A stretch of DNA of 64,000 nt, taken from Azolla caroliniana. Taxonomy: Eukaryota > Polypodiophyta. Positions 48,578-61,731 of the stretch are shown here, one piece after another. Below the pieces are notes generated by a model that was given only the letters and a program-made list of their open reading frames with translations, searched no databases and had not been told where the DNA came from. Numbering within the stretch: the stretch's first letter is position 1; each line of letters begins with the position of its first letter. The stretch spans positions 22,568,001-22,632,000 of the forward strand of contig JBHGNT010000004.1 of assembly GCA_043228905.1 (NCBI GenBank). The letters run 5' to 3'. The position numbers were made by a program, and so were the translations under genes.

Positions 48578-50563
48578 TCAGCTTATAACAAGCTCTACAT
48601 CTGCTGATTTTTTAGAACTTGTGCTTTTGCACCATTCTCTATAATCTCGAACAAGTCCTGCCAGTAAGGCTGCTTCCATGGCCCCCAATATTCGATCCAA
48701 TATCCCATCACCCATTGGAGCAAGAATTGATTGTGGCATCATGGAGAATGGAAAGGGCATATCCACTTTGAGACCCATGTCAACAAACCCTTGAAATTTC
48801 TTTATTTGAGAGGTAGATGTGTCAGACTCTGCAATAGCAAGCTGGCCCAATAGGAAAAAATCGAAGTCGAGATTTTTGAATTCATCGGGAAAGCCTTTGA
48901 AGTCAAGTACAAGTTTATTGGAGCTTAATTTGAGTGCTTTATTTTCACTGAGAACCCTGTCAATGGAGACAGGCATGATCAGTACTACCTTCTTCAATGT
49001 TTGAATATCTATCTATTTTATGAGAACAGAAGTATGAGCAATTGTTGTAACAATTATATGTACCATATGAACTTATATATCATTTAGAAGGCAGTAATAC
49101 ATGACAGTCATTACTCTGTTTCATAAATTACACGCAAGATATTGAAAATCAAATGCATTTCAGCTGATGCAAAACACTGCTTCTGTAAAGAACAATCTAC
49201 CAGACAACAGCTATATTAGATCATTTAATATAATTTGGATTGAATCAGAATTGCGTTTTCTAAGTAAATCGATGCCAATACTTGGCAACATATTCAGACC
49301 ATTGTTAATTTGAAGTAAAACCATGTGTTTCTGAGGAAAATTTTACATCCAAACCCCAGTTTGGATGTGAAATTTTCTATTTATATTCATGTTTGGTGTC
49401 TCTGTGACCCAGTACGCATTTCTGTAAATTCTTTGTTTAAATTACTCCTTTTTCTTTGTCCTTGAGACATGAGAGCACAATATTTATATGCCTGAGAAAA
49501 TTTTCTATACATTCATTCATTCCTTGGTATGAACCAACTTATTGTGCTTGAAGCAAAACTACATGTTTGTATGCAGAATTTTCACATTGAAACCTCAGAC
49601 AATGAGACAACACATCAGGCATTTATTCTATCTAACCCCCAAAAAATGCAATTAGTTTATATTTATGATGGAACCATAGCATTGACACTATATCCATGCC
49701 TGAGGGAATTTCTGCTCATCCATTAATTGGTACAAAGCCAACCACATGTGTGTCAATGGAGGTTTTCATAGAAAAATGGATCAAACCGCTTGCGTTTCTA
49801 TGTAAATTCATATCAAAACCTTCAGTATTACATGTAAATTCATATCAAAACCTTCAGTATTACGTGACATGTCCATGTGCCTGAGGGAAGTCTCAATACA
49901 TTCATTTGCAGATACATTCATGGCACACACCAAACCATGTGCGATTTCTCAAGGATCAAGCTACTCATGTCTCTATACGGATTCACATCAAAGTCTCAGT
50001 TTGTCAGCGTATATCCTCATGCCAAGGTAAGAACTCCCTATACACGATTTAACTGAGATATTCACACCAAGAGGATCTAAACCACAAACTGGAATTTGCT
50101 GAAACGTGCGTCGATATAAATCCACATCAACAGAAAAAGGATCAAAGTAGATGCGATTATGTAGATTCCCGTCAAAAAAACATCTCATCATTGTTTTTCC
50201 GGGAACATTTGCGAGCGGGGGGGGGGGGGGGGGGGAAGCGTACCTCAAGTCGCAGAGGGGGGTTGCAGATATATGGAAGAAGCGGACGGGCTTGAGGGTG
50301 GCTCGCCATGTGGAGTCGCCAAGGAATCGGAGGCGAGCGGAGTCAGGGAAGGTGACCTTGACGACGCGGTCGACCTGCTCAACGTACTCCTCGGGAGGAT
50401 GGGAGCCACGGCGGAATGGAAGGCTCACCTCTCTCCTCGACTTGAACGTTACAGAGGATTGAGCGGAGAAGACCAGAGCCGCAGAAGCAGAAGCAGAAGC
50501 AGAAACAGAAACGGAAACAGAAGGAGGAGGAGGCGATGATGACAAGCAGCTGCAAGCTTCCAT
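48578..50563 (-). CDS. DUF1997 family protein, probably plastid (232 aa)
   Basis: Two exons: 50563-50244 and 48956-48578 (TGA or equivalent stop), joined within an Arg codon (CDL-R-VLSEN). The N-terminus MEACSCLSSSPPPPSVSVSV is Ser/Ala-rich and looks like a chloroplast transit peptide. The mature part has a lipid-binding-like DUF1997 pattern: YVEQVDRVVKVTFPDSARL, STWRATLKPVRFFHISATPL, then LVLDFKGFPDEF and a C-terminal MPQSILAPMGDGILDRILG. The family occurs in plants and cyanobacteria with no agreed function. An alternative start 51 bases upstream is in frame but would bury the transit peptide. The 1.29-kb intron contains a poly-C/G run beside the donor and a degenerate tandem repeat. Confidence 0.85.
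49320..50110. repeat. Degenerate tandem repeat in DUF1997 intron
   Basis: Blocks of the type CCTGAGG(A)A...ATTCATTC...CCA(A)ACCACATGTG...TCTATG(T)A.ATTCATATCAAA.CCTCAGT recur about every 120-190 bp (near 49490, 49699, 49879 and 50020). A young 33-bp doublet (TGTAAATTCATATCAAAACC) sits at 49800-49862. Confidence 0.7.
50217..50235. repeat. Poly-G run of 19 beside a splice donor
   Basis: Nineteen consecutive G on the plus strand are a C run on the transcript of the DUF1997 gene, starting 8 bases after the exon 1 border at 50244. Confidence 0.95.
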
Positions 50564-52278
50564 GGCTTCTTCGGATCGATGGCTTCTCTCTGTTTCACAC
50601 ACAGACGGACACACTTGCTTTTTTTGTTTTTTCCATTACATACATATATTCTCTTGGGCTTCTCGGAGTGTCTTGTGTTTATGTGGGTCGGTGTCTCGTG
50701 TCTTGCAAGCCCCATCCATCCATAATCAGAGAGTTAGTATGTATTTCTCATTCTTCTTTAGCCATAGATGATAGTCATCCACGAGACTTAATGGAGCAAT
50801 GATACAAAAGATTAGTAGTCACTTGTAAAAACGGCGCCTGACCCCATAAACACTAATCATTCCACTGTTGGTCTTCTGTTTGTAAAGGTAAAAGACCTTG
50901 CTGCCATAGAATATTTTGTAGTTGCTGCCATATAAATCCATAATTAGGCGAGATGCGTAATAATTGTCTAACATCAGAATTCTTTGAGATGGAGCCTCAA
51001 CTATATCACCCACCTCTTTTACCCTCGAGCGAAACAAACTATCAAATTGAGAGCGCAATCTCTCCTTTCCAAACCAACATCGTAACCAAGAAGACACAAG
51101 TAAAGAGATGTGAAGAATTACAATGCTCCCTACTATATTCTCTCTCCCCCATCCCTCGCTCTCTCATGAAAACACACAATCACCCTCTATTCTCTTCGTG
51201 AATTTATTGGTAAGTGCTTAACTCTAAGCCAAACACACACAAGAAGACTAGTGTTTGGCTTCAAAAACAGTAACATTCTCGAGGCCAAACAATTAAAGCA
51301 CATATAAAATATTGTCATCATTTAGATCAAACCTTTTCTGGGGTTTTAGGCATAAAGATTTGGTTATTTGGAGATAATGAATGATCCATTAAAAAAACTA
51401 ATAGTTTTATTTCTCATAAGGACTATATGATCGGATTTATGCTATTTTTTTTGGATCAACTACAAGGAATGACAATTCAAATGCTTAGACTATTTATAAT
51501 GTTCACGATCTTTTCGTTTGTATCTTTAAAATGCTAGGCGTGAATGAGTTTGCATCAAAATCATTACTATCCCCAACAATTTATCATCAACAAACAATAG
51601 TTTCATTTTGTGGATCATCCCCTCCACACTTGTATGTAAAGGGGAATAAGGGGTCCACCAATTCAAAATGTAATCTACAAAGAATACAATATTCAATTCC
51701 TTGTCAATATTCTCTCCCTACTCTTCACTTATAAAAGGCTCGAACATAATAGCCTTAAGTTTTAACAATCTAAACTCAAGGATCATTCACATACTCTTAC
51801 TCCTCAAATACCACACTTCTCATCATGGTATAGATTGAACCTTTGATTTCCATGAAGGACAAGCTCAACCCCATATTGGATATGTTCAGGAATAATAATT
51901 ATTAACACCATAACCTAGTGTTCTTTTGCATACTCTTGCTCTCAATGAAGGACAAGCTCAAGCTTGTACAACAAAGCCATGACGGTAAGATTGATCTAAG
52001 AGAAACACGACTTCATCGTGTCTGCATATATCATTGCGATGAAAAACAAGTATTTGTAACTCTCACGTTGACATATAATGATAATGATTATATGGGTATG
52101 CTTACACAAATAAAAAAGTGTGTGATAATGCAACTTTAATATTTGATTTGTTCACAAGTGCCAAAGGCATATCTCTGGCAAACAATATTTTGAAAGTTCT
52201 TAAACCTCTGTATGAATATGCAACAAAATACTATTTTGCATGATAAGAATAATTTAGGAAAGAAACGTTAAAATATTT
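50564..52278. other. DUF1997 upstream region and gene-poor DNA
   Basis: The first few hundred bases are the DUF1997 promoter and leader. Nothing else recognisable. Confidence 0.5.
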
Positions 52279-52598
52279 ACAAGTTGGTAGATGTATTGAT
52301 GGCAATGAAATTCTTGCCTAAGTCAAGGGCATGAGTTCAAACGCAAGTTTGTATGTTTGTTCATTTTGTCTAAATTAATTACTATTAGGTTGTTATTTGA
52401 TGATGGAATATGTTATTGCTTTTCATGACTCAACTACAAGTTGGTAGATGTATTGATGGCAATGAAATGCTTGCCTAAGTCAAGGGCATGAATTCAAATG
52501 GAGGTTTGTATGTTTGTTCATTTAGATGTTCATTTTTGCTAAATTAATTACTATAGGTTGTTATTTGATAGTGAAATATCTTATTGGTTTCCATTTAC
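52279..52598 (+). repeat. Tandem pair of tRNA-like (SINE-like) units
   Basis: A unit of about 156 bp occurs at 52279 and 52435. Each starts with AAGTTGGTAGATG, similar to a pol III box A, and about 45 bp later has GGCATGAGTTCAAACG or GGCATGAATTCAAATG, similar to a box B. The duplication is clear; the SINE origin is my inference. Confidence 0.65.
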
Positions 52599-55500
52599 AA
52601 GTGAGTCATAAACCCAAGTAAAACAATGGTTATAATTCAAAATTTGCACATGAATAGTTATGAAGAATGGAAGATGATTGTTAGACAAAAAGAAATTTGG
52701 ACATATATTAAAGAGGCTAGAAAAAGAAGTGATTAAGTGGTCAAGAATGTAGAAACACAAATGTAATTCTTGAGATAACCTATATACACCTTGTGTGTGA
52801 ACACATATTTTTAGGGGGTGTGTGTGTGTGTGTTAAAGCCCGTTAATAAATAAAATGAACACCTTAGATAGATATCCCATTCACTCTCCCATCATCACTA
52901 GATTGTTCATAACTTCTATATATAGTTGCATAGAAGTTCTATGTAAATCAAGAGCTCTCTCTTGTCCGAACTTTGCCTTGGGCTAGGCCCCATCTCATAG
53001 ATTGCAACAAGTTTCCCATGGACATTAAATATATATTTATTATCTCCACCTCTCACACACATAACACTTGCATATATTATTTGATCTATTTTGTTGCAAA
53101 GAACTATATTCTTTGGTATGTTTACATATATATTGGATGCACTTACCAATAAGTTCTTCGAGAAGGTCATTTGTTGTGAAAGTGTAGACCAATCTTGAAA
53201 AGCTCTACGAGCTCAAGTTTCTAATGCAAGAAAATATCAAAAATTTCGAGAAACATTTCGGATGAATGTCTAATAGGGAAGATACAAAGAGGCTAGATGT
53301 AACGGAAAAGGTAAATCAAAATTATGTAAAACCCAATATGACCATTCTTTCAAAGGTACATTGAAACATTTTGTAAAGTTTGTTTTTAAATATATGAAGG
53401 CTTGGGATAAGCAAGTAGAAAGTGGCAGATCCTTGTGATTTTTGTGTTGAGAAAGTTAGCAAGCCAACAATTTATGGTTTTGTACAAGTCATCTTTATGG
53501 TTCAAAAAGGAGAGAAATGTGTATTGATAGTAAGCAATGTTTTGATGTTGCGTGTGGTCCAGAATAAGCACAAGTTTCCTTTATCTTTATTCATATCTTT
53601 GTAAATGGGTTATGCAATGCTTGGAAGAAATGATTAAGTTGCTTTTGGACTTGAATTGCTCTTGAAATGTCACTTAATGATTAGAATTGTATTCACAATG
53701 ATAGCGTAAAAAATATGGGTCAACGGACAATAGAGTTGCTTGATGTTGAAAATAATGATTGCCACATGAAACTTAAAGGTTGTTTAGACACGATCACATA
53801 AAGTTAGATGTCAATTAGTGTGAGGCCAATCATGGACCACTTTTTAAGCACCATGTAAACGAGAAAGAAGTTTGCTTTATGAGGATAACCACTGATGTAA
53901 CCTTTCCCTCCTTTTCCTAGATGAACATTAATTTAACAAATATTTTAGTTGTGCTAGAGACAACCCTATGCCTTGGATTAGTATTTTAAGTTGAGTGGTT
54001 CCTTAGTGTAATGTTATTTAAAAATTATTTCAACTCTCTACCTTGTAATGTAACCTTCTTGTTTCCCTTTAAATAGGGGGTACTTAAGTATCAACCATTA
54101 TTACTAGTTCTAGCTGACTAGAGTCAATCCACGCATTGGAAGATTACACTACAACCTACTTTGGCATTAATATAAATGGACGTATGATTACTTGGTTTTT
54201 ATCCTGCAATGTTTGGCATTGAAGCAATTCATTGTTTTGTAACACTACTGCATTATTTTGGCTCAATGATGGTGACTATGAAGTTCATGAATGAGAGAGA
54301 ATATATGGTAGTGTGAGTTGTGACATGCACATTTGAGGTTATAAATGTTTGAGAGATATATGGAAAATTCTTCGTAGAGTTCGTACAAGATATATTCCTA
54401 GAACATACACATACATTAATTTAATGAACTTTATAGTATTGATGAATGTTGCTATCCTTTATTGAAGTGGTTCCAAGAAAGGGGTCATAAGCTACAATTT
54501 GTACTTCAATATGGCAAGAGAAAAGTGACGACACATTAAGAGGAACAGACAATGTTCGAACAACAATTGATCCAGGTGAGGTGAACAACATAAAACATGC
54601 ACAATCATTAAAGACATTTTATCTAGTGGGAGCAAACTTTCTTCTTCAAATCAAGATAATAGACGTTGGCAAAAGAGAATGAACAAGTGAGGCTTCATAT
54701 ATGCTTCCCAACTTCTCCTTAAAAAGGGAGTGTTGAGTAAATAAGCTCAATTTGGGCATCGATACAAGCAACAAAGGATATAATGTACAGAGTATGACTA
54801 AATGCACATCCAACTTATAAAGCATTGCGTATGTCATACATCAATAGTACCTATTTTACTCCAAACATGTAATTCACGTTTATTTTCACTAACCTCTCTC
54901 TTTAATCTACACTAACTATATATGCTCAAGCATAATGACCTTCAATACCTTAACTTTATGATCTTTCACATACTCATGCTCTCCAATACGACAATTTCCA
55001 ACAAACACAAGCAAGGGAGGAAGAATGTAGGCTCAAAGAATTGGCTTCAACTTAAAAATGATAGGGTCTTGTATTCTAATTGATCACTTCAATATGGCAA
55101 GCCATCATGGACTCAAGTTCAACCACTTATGCTTTTGAATATCGAAGAAGATGCACAAACACTAGTTAATATGGTAATGAAGTGTTTTTCTTACTAGGCC
55201 TAGCATAACCAAGGTGAAAGAAGGTTTGATTTTTCAATGTGGTTACAAAAGAGGAGGCATAAATAAATAACCCGATGATGACATCTTAGAATAACAAAAC
55301 AACAAAGCAATATTATAAGGGAGGGGAGAAAGAGAATGATTGCCTCAAATATGGAGACCTATAATGCAAAATTTGGCTACAAACCTACATATTTTACTTG
55401 GATAACATCAATTACATTAGGTGGAAACCTTCATTATATGTAATTGAAAAGAAAATTTGAGACCTTGTGTTGTTGATTTTAAAGGCAATATTTGTTATCG

Positions 55501-57648
55501 ACATCAAATATTACATTCTATCAATATTAAAGTATCAATTCTATCACCAAGTATTATCAACATAGTTAGCTAAGACGGATTTCATTTCATTGTAGGATGT
55601 CCACTACTATAGTGTGATGCGTTTTGCAGACACAAACATGCATTATAAAGATATCATCAAATTCATTAGACATACGACAAAGAAAAGAAACAAATTCCTT
55701 AAAAGAAGAGAAAGAACAAATCCATAAAATGCTACGATTGAATTCATTATGTAAATATGCCAAACAAGGAAATCAAGAAATGTAATTTTTTCTATAGTAA
55801 GGAACTTCAAATTTCTAGATTTTTTCAAAGAAGCATAGCTACACTACATTGTGGCATTAATCCTTTAGGCATGCCCAAATATATTTTATGTAGGAGATAT
55901 TGAGTATGATGATTGCTCAATGGTTGGTCCAACCAACCCTTGTGGAAGCATGAAGACAAAGGTGTTGATTGGATCATTGTACTTTATATTTATCATTAAC
56001 GATTACACTAGTATAGCATAGTATATTAATATTTTTCCAAAGGAAAATGTTGAGTCATTTGACAACATTATAGACAAGAAAATATATTGGAGAAGGTGAA
56101 CGTGCATAGTGGATTGAGATTAAATGCTCTCCAATGCTTTTCAAGTGTACTTATATGGTGAAGGAAACACATGATAATTGATCATGGCATATACAACTCC
56201 ACAAAATGCGGTGATGAAGCAAAACAACCATACTTTTCTACAGTGCCCAAAGAATTAAACATGTTGTACCCTTATTTCGTGGCATTGTTAGAAACAAATA
56301 TCTATTGGAGGAAAAGACTCCTCTAGAAGGATACTAACATTGGAACATTCTATGTTGTGCATTTTTAGATATATTGGGGATGTCAACAACGCATACATGA
56401 CTTGAATGTAGTTATGAAACTAGAAAGTAATAACTTTATCTAGATAAGTGGATATAACATTGAGTCTTAGGACAATTGAATCTACAATAACAGCTGGCAC
56501 CCAATCTAGGAAGGTTCACATCCCTTCCGTATTAGAGGGATGAAATGAAAACCTTAAGAGGATAACAACAAATTATTGAGCTAGCCTAAATCAAGGTGGA
56601 AAGGATCTAGATCTAGAGAACCCAACGTTAGGGCTATCTTAAAAGTCATAATCAAGCAAGGCAAAATTCGGGTTGGACGATTATGTTGATCAAGAAGGGT
56701 TAAGGAGGATGTACTTGGAGTTTGTAGCATCCAAGTGTCATGAATCATATAGAAATGGTTAGTCCTTTCACCACGAGATTCCATGATTTCGATTGCTCTC
56801 CCTATTAACAATGGCATGGGGACTAGGATTATCCACATTTCAACTCCCATTTTGTGTATGTTAAATGCAAAACTTCGTCATTTAATCTCTCAATTTGCAA
56901 CAGGCTTAGCTTGATGTTAGCAACAACCTAGAGGCTTCTATTGATCACATCCTAGAAATCCAATGTTCTTGATAGCAATTTTCTCTCTCGTCATAGACAA
57001 AGCTAGTCGAAAATAAATCTAGTTCATTGAATCATGTGGCCTCTAAAACTAAGAAGAAGATCATGAATCATCCCACACAAACAATTGTAGTTTTTAAGTC
57101 CCCAATCTTTTTACCACATGTCAACAATGTTGGGATTTTAATTACAAAAACTCTTGATCACATTCTGACAGTTGAAAATTTTCGTCACATTCATGCAATG
57201 AATCATCTTATGGCTCGAACGAAAAGTGTATGTAAGGGTGCAACAACATACCCGACCACAATACGTGAGTTCCTTGGGGATTATTCACTCCTTTGCAAAT
57301 GGTAGTAAGCTTCTTTTAAAGGACGATATTGTTCTGGTTAGAAGCATTGCCTAGTTATTCTCCACAAGTGGACCTTTGCTTTGTTTCCATCACATTTCGA
57401 CTTCAATTTCAAGAGGCCATTCGACTTCAAGTGTATTACATACAAAACAATGCAAAGTTGAACGATGATCACAACTATCAATAGAATGTTTAATGATTTG
57501 GTCACGTAATGAGACATTGACATTTTGGGATTTTGTTTTCAACATTAACTCGACTATGATGCTAAGAGGACATCCTTAAAGTTCATCACATGACTAAATG
57601 ATGATAGACGCCAAGTACAATATCGTCGAGAGAGAGAGAGAGTCCAGA
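52599..57648. other. Gene-poor DNA, 5 kb
   Basis: AT-rich, with many short open frames and no frame with recognisable domains. A stretch near 53880-54180 has an LTR-like look (TTTAAATAGGGGG at about 54071) but no ends I can define. Probably old retrotransposon debris. Confidence 0.5.
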
Positions 57649-57649
57649 T

Positions 57650-57717
57650 GGATGTAGCTCAGTTTGTAAGGTTGCCCAATGGAGACTAGTTGGTCATGGG
57701 TTCAACCCCTACATTCC
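57650..57717 (+). repeat. tRNA-derived SINE head, plus strand
   Basis: GGATGTAGCTCAGTTTGTAA matches a tRNA 5' end with box A, and GGTCATGGGTTCAACCCC matches box B at the right distance. No cloverleaf is kept, so this is a SINE head and not a tRNA gene. Confidence 0.75.
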
Positions 57718-57770
57718 ATAGTGGCATCTAGTGAATTAAGAGATATATAAAGTATATAATAGAGAGGTGA

Positions 57771-57835
57771 GGAAGTTGGGTTTCGAACCCAGAACGCAAT
57801 GCTTATAGTGATAACAACTTACCACTAGGGTAAGG
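57771..57835 (-). repeat. tRNA-derived SINE head, minus strand
   Basis: On the minus strand TACCTTACCCTAGTGGTAAG (box A) and TTCTGGGTTCGAAACCC (box B) form a second pol III-type promoter, facing the first one 53 bp away. The 'CCTAGTGGTAAG' box is typical of plant SINEs. Confidence 0.72.
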
Positions 57836-58040
57836 TAATTATGATAAAGAATAAAACAAAAGAAGAAGAACGTGTGCGAAATGACAACCAAACAGGGGAA
57901 CTCGTCTTCTCTCACGACACTCGACAACTACTCATTCGTTGTCGGTTGAGGCTACATACGACATTTCGAAACGCGATCGATGCTCATTCGTGAATTGATG
58001 AATGGATGAAAAGTCTACGATGTGCCAACCATGACGACCC

Positions 58041-58262
58041 GTGTTCTTATGTCCGTCCGTCCTTCTATTCTTCTGCCCATCTATCCTTTTGTCCTTTCGC
58101 CCAATCTGTCCATCTGCCCTTTCAGTCCACATGTCCTTTCGTCTTTTCATCTGTCCATCCATCCATTCGTATGTCCTTCTGTCCTTCCATCCGCCCTTCC
58201 TTTCGTCCTTCTGTCTGTCCTCCCGTCCTATCTGTCCTTCCGTCCGTCCTTTTGGTTGCCCA
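58041..58262. repeat. TGTCCDTCC-type minisatellite
   Basis: A pyrimidine-rich tract of about 220 bp built of (T)GTCC-(G/A)TCC(T)TTC-like units of 7-11 bp (TGTCCGTCCGTCCTTC and variants). Open frames through it on both strands are repeat artefacts. Confidence 0.9.
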
Positions 58263-58747
58263 TCGGCTGCTCGGACATTGATTGGTGAAATGTTTGTGTT
58301 GTGTCGTTGGAGGTGTGCCTTGCCAGAGCCACACAACCAAATGCATAGCAAGTAGAAATAAAACCTCGCCCTTCTCTTCTTCTTCTCCTTCTTCTTTTGT
58401 GTTTTATGTACATACATACTTACATTCATGTTTTACTCTTCCTTTCGCGCTCTGAGTCTTCCGTTTCTCTCTGTGCAACCCTAAAATTTTCACAGACCCA
58501 GACCCTGACCCTGACGCAGACACGAACCATGGACACGCGCATACGCATGTCGTCTTCTCTTTCCTTTTGCTTCTTCCCTGCGTGAAACCCTATTTTCCAC
58601 GCAGACTAAAACAAACCTTCCTTTTCGTTGCATGAGGAAGAAATCTCCATCTCCTCCTGCCAATACCTAATAATTCTGCAGCTTCCCGAGGGTTCCAGTT
58701 CCCCCCCTCCCTTTCTGCAGTTAAGAGAAAGACAGAGAAAAAGAAAG

Positions 58748-61731
58748 ATGATTGTGGCAGATGATCAGATCGTTGGAAGGATTGTGGAGATTCTGGATAG
58801 AGCTGATCTGACAACCATAACCTTTGCTGCGATAAGGAGGCAGCTGGAAGAGGATTTCCGAACTGATTTGACAGACAAGAAAGCCTTCATACGAGAACAG
58901 GTCGATCTCTACCTTCGGTTTCAGCAGCATAGCCATCACCAGCAACAGCATCATCATCAACAACAACAGATTCTTCTTCAACAACAACAACAGCAACGCC
59001 ATCATCATCAGCATCTTCAGCAACAACAGCAGCAACAGCATCAACTTCAGCATTTCAGAGACTTGCATCCGTCACAGCATCCTTTACAGCATTTCAGACG
59101 AGACATCGATCTTCTTCTTCCTCATGCTTCTTCTGAAGATCCTGAGATCGATGATACAGTGCAGATTATTGTTGAAGAAGAGTATGAAGAACCAGATGCG
59201 ACCGTTTTCCAGGAAAATGCCTTAAGTACTAGTAAACGGAAGTAAGTCTTTGTAATGCTTTCAAACCTTTATTTTTATAATTGCAGTTAATGTCTTTTTG
59301 CATGCATTTCCTGTGTAAAAGAACACAGGTTTTGCATACTTTTAGGGCTTCGTTTTGGAATTGATGATAATGGTGTTCTAGATGCATTTCCTGCGTCGTT
59401 TTGGAATTGATGATAGTAGTGTTCTAGATTCATTTCCTGTGTAATTTATATGCTGGGGCTGTACATGCATTTTGGAATTCTATCTATATTGGCTCTGGAA
59501 AGGCTAAGACCTGAATGAGGTGAGAAAGACAATGTGTCAAAGTTACCATTTTTGGATGGTTGAAGTCTGTAGCTTTGCAAAACTTGCTCTGCTTTTTTTA
59601 CAGAGATTTTTGTTTTTAGGTTGAAGTGAGAGACTCCTTGCAGGGATTAGGTATCTCTATTTAGAGCAAGACTAATTATCTTAAAAAATGCAAAGTTCCC
59701 AGATCCAAGCTGATCAAATTTCCATCAAAATCAAATTCAAGAAGAAAAAAACAACACATGATTTTTTGGGGGTTGCCATAAACAAGTTTCGACACTCTGT
59801 TTCTCCTTTTGTGTTTCTAATTGTGTTAAATGTTTGTGATGGACGCACTCGTTCTTTTTCGATTCTCAGTTTACTCATCCACAGACAATAGGGAAATGCA
59901 TATTAAAGATGATAAAAACATCTGTCCAACAAAAAACGTAGCTGCAGAAAAGGACATCTATATTTCTTTAGAGAGTGTTTAGGAGATAGTCCGAGCTTAG
60001 AAGTGTTTTAGATATGTCCCAAGTATTCATAAGAGAAATCTATCTATACCTCATTAAAATGCTGGCATTTAAGTATGTTGCTATTTTATAAAAGGTTTTT
60101 CTTTACAAAGTTGTAAAACTGAATAGTCCTTGTAGAACTTTTCTGGTCTTTCAGATTCCAAATTAATAACAGTGTACAAATGTGTGGAAAAGTATGGTGC
60201 TACATGAGTCTATCCTGTCCCAGTGATGTAATCTTATTTTTGAAATAAAAAATTTCAAGTATATTTATTATTACGATTCCAGGGTACAGGAGAAAAAGAA
60301 AAGAACTGGAGGTGGGCTCGTAAAACCATGTGCATTATCAGAAGAACTTCAGGCTATATTAGGAGAGAGAGAATTGTCAAGGATCCAGGTGCATTGTGAA
60401 TAATGCATATTTAATAACTTCTGTAATTTTGAAGCCTATTTTATTTACATATTTATGTGTATAGTAAAGAATGATCTTAATGATATTTGAAACAGGTTGT
60501 GAAGGCACTTTGGGTTTACATCCGGGAAAAGAATTTGCAAGATCCTGAAAATAGGCGAAAGATAATTTGTGATGATGCATTAAAAGTTTTGCTCGGGTGT
60601 GAGTCGACTGACATGTTTCAGATGAATAAGCTACTATCTAAACATATATGGCCACTGGGTGGTCCAAGAGGTAAACACAATGCGATTTTTACATGCACTA
60701 ATCAAATATGAACTTAAAAAAACTGAAAGAACAGATTGTTATGTAATATGTATTCAGACGGAGATGAGCCTAAGCCGAAAAGGGTGAAGCCAGATAAGAG
60801 TAGTCATCGCGACACTGAAGGCGGATCATCGAAATTGAGTCGTTTCATGGCTCCTCATCCTCTCTCAGAGGCACTCATAAATTTCCTTGGCACTGGAGAA
60901 AGTGAGCTTCCAAGGACAGAAGTGGTGAAACGCATGTGGGACTATATAAAAGGAAACCAATTACAGGTTTGCTTTTGAACGTGGGCTAGTTTTCATTGCA
61001 GGCTCTGTGTGGTATTATATCTCATATAAAGCTTCAACAACATCAGTGGCCTAAGACCAGTAGGAATTTGTTATGAACAAGTATGTAGTTGCCTGACTAA
61101 TGCATGCTAACATTACAAAGGCTCCACATTACCAAAAATAATAAAGTTAGATTGCTCTATAAGTGCAACCCAGAAAATAGTCATGGGCGTTTTATATATT
61201 GAAAAATGATTTTTGTAATGCATCCTGTAGTATATATATCCTCATTACATAAGAGAAACCAGAAAACTTCTAGACAATGGGATGGACACATGCTTGCCAT
61301 ACAGCTTGTAAGTAGAAAAGTGTATGAGATGCAATAAGAATGGAGACTCATTGTTTCTTGACGCAGACTCTATATCAAATTGATGATGATAATGAGAATA
61401 GAAGATGCCCAGCTTTAGCTTTCTAAGATCATTCTAAACTCTAGAATCATAAATTTTGTTTGACCTTCATGTTTCTGGGGCTTTCATTTTTAACTTGATT
61501 ATCAATACTTCGTTTGCAAGATCAAGACCTAAACACTAACATCTTAAATTTGGTGTTTTGATATTCATGTTTATGTTTCTTTCATTCCAATTTTATTGTA
61601 ACATTTTCTAGGACCCTGCGGACAAGAGACGGATAGTTTGCGACAACAAACTTCGAGATCTGCTCGGATGTGAAACTTTCAATGGATTTGGTATGGCTAG
61701 ATATTTATCTCCTCATTTCATCAAGAGTTGA
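58748..61731 (+). CDS. DEK_C and double SWIB/MDM2-domain protein (367 aa)
   Basis: SWIB domains occur in BAF60-type SWI/SNF subunits and in related plant nuclear proteins. Five exons join in frame: 58748-59241, 60283-60388, 60496-60670, 60758-60966 and 61612-61731 (TGA). Residues 1-57 form a DEK_C domain (DDQIVGRIVEILDRADLTT). Residues 58-130 are a His/Gln-rich tract coded by CAA/CAG/CAT repeats. SWIB 1 is at about 173-253 (CALSEELQAILGERELSR, VVKALWVYIREKNLQDP, LLSKHIWPL). SWIB 2 is at about 285-367 (APHPLSEALINFLGTGESEL, MWDYIKGNQLQDP). The two domains share the intron placed after NLQ/QLQ or nearby. The start chosen is the Met that opens the DEK_C domain; an earlier in-frame Met at 58628 precedes a non-conserved stretch. 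Symbol left blank. Confidence 0.92.

Noticed and set aside
49988-50243. Downstream continuation of the DUF1997 first exon (YASPPPPPP to KLRL)
   Set aside because: The donor at 50243 and acceptor at 48957 restore a DUF1997 protein in frame; the read-through crosses the poly-G run and intron repeats.
56581-56850. 89-residue minus-strand frame and neighbouring 57027-57305 frame
   Set aside because: I tried to read them as retrotransposon gag or integrase debris, but no family motif is convincing.
57650-57835. tRNA genes
   Set aside because: Boxes A and B are present but no acceptor or anticodon stems can be paired, so SINE heads are the better call.
57932-58429. 165-residue minus-strand frame rich in DGQxGRxD
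   Set aside because: It is the translation of the TGTCC minisatellite; other frames show the same periodic artefact.
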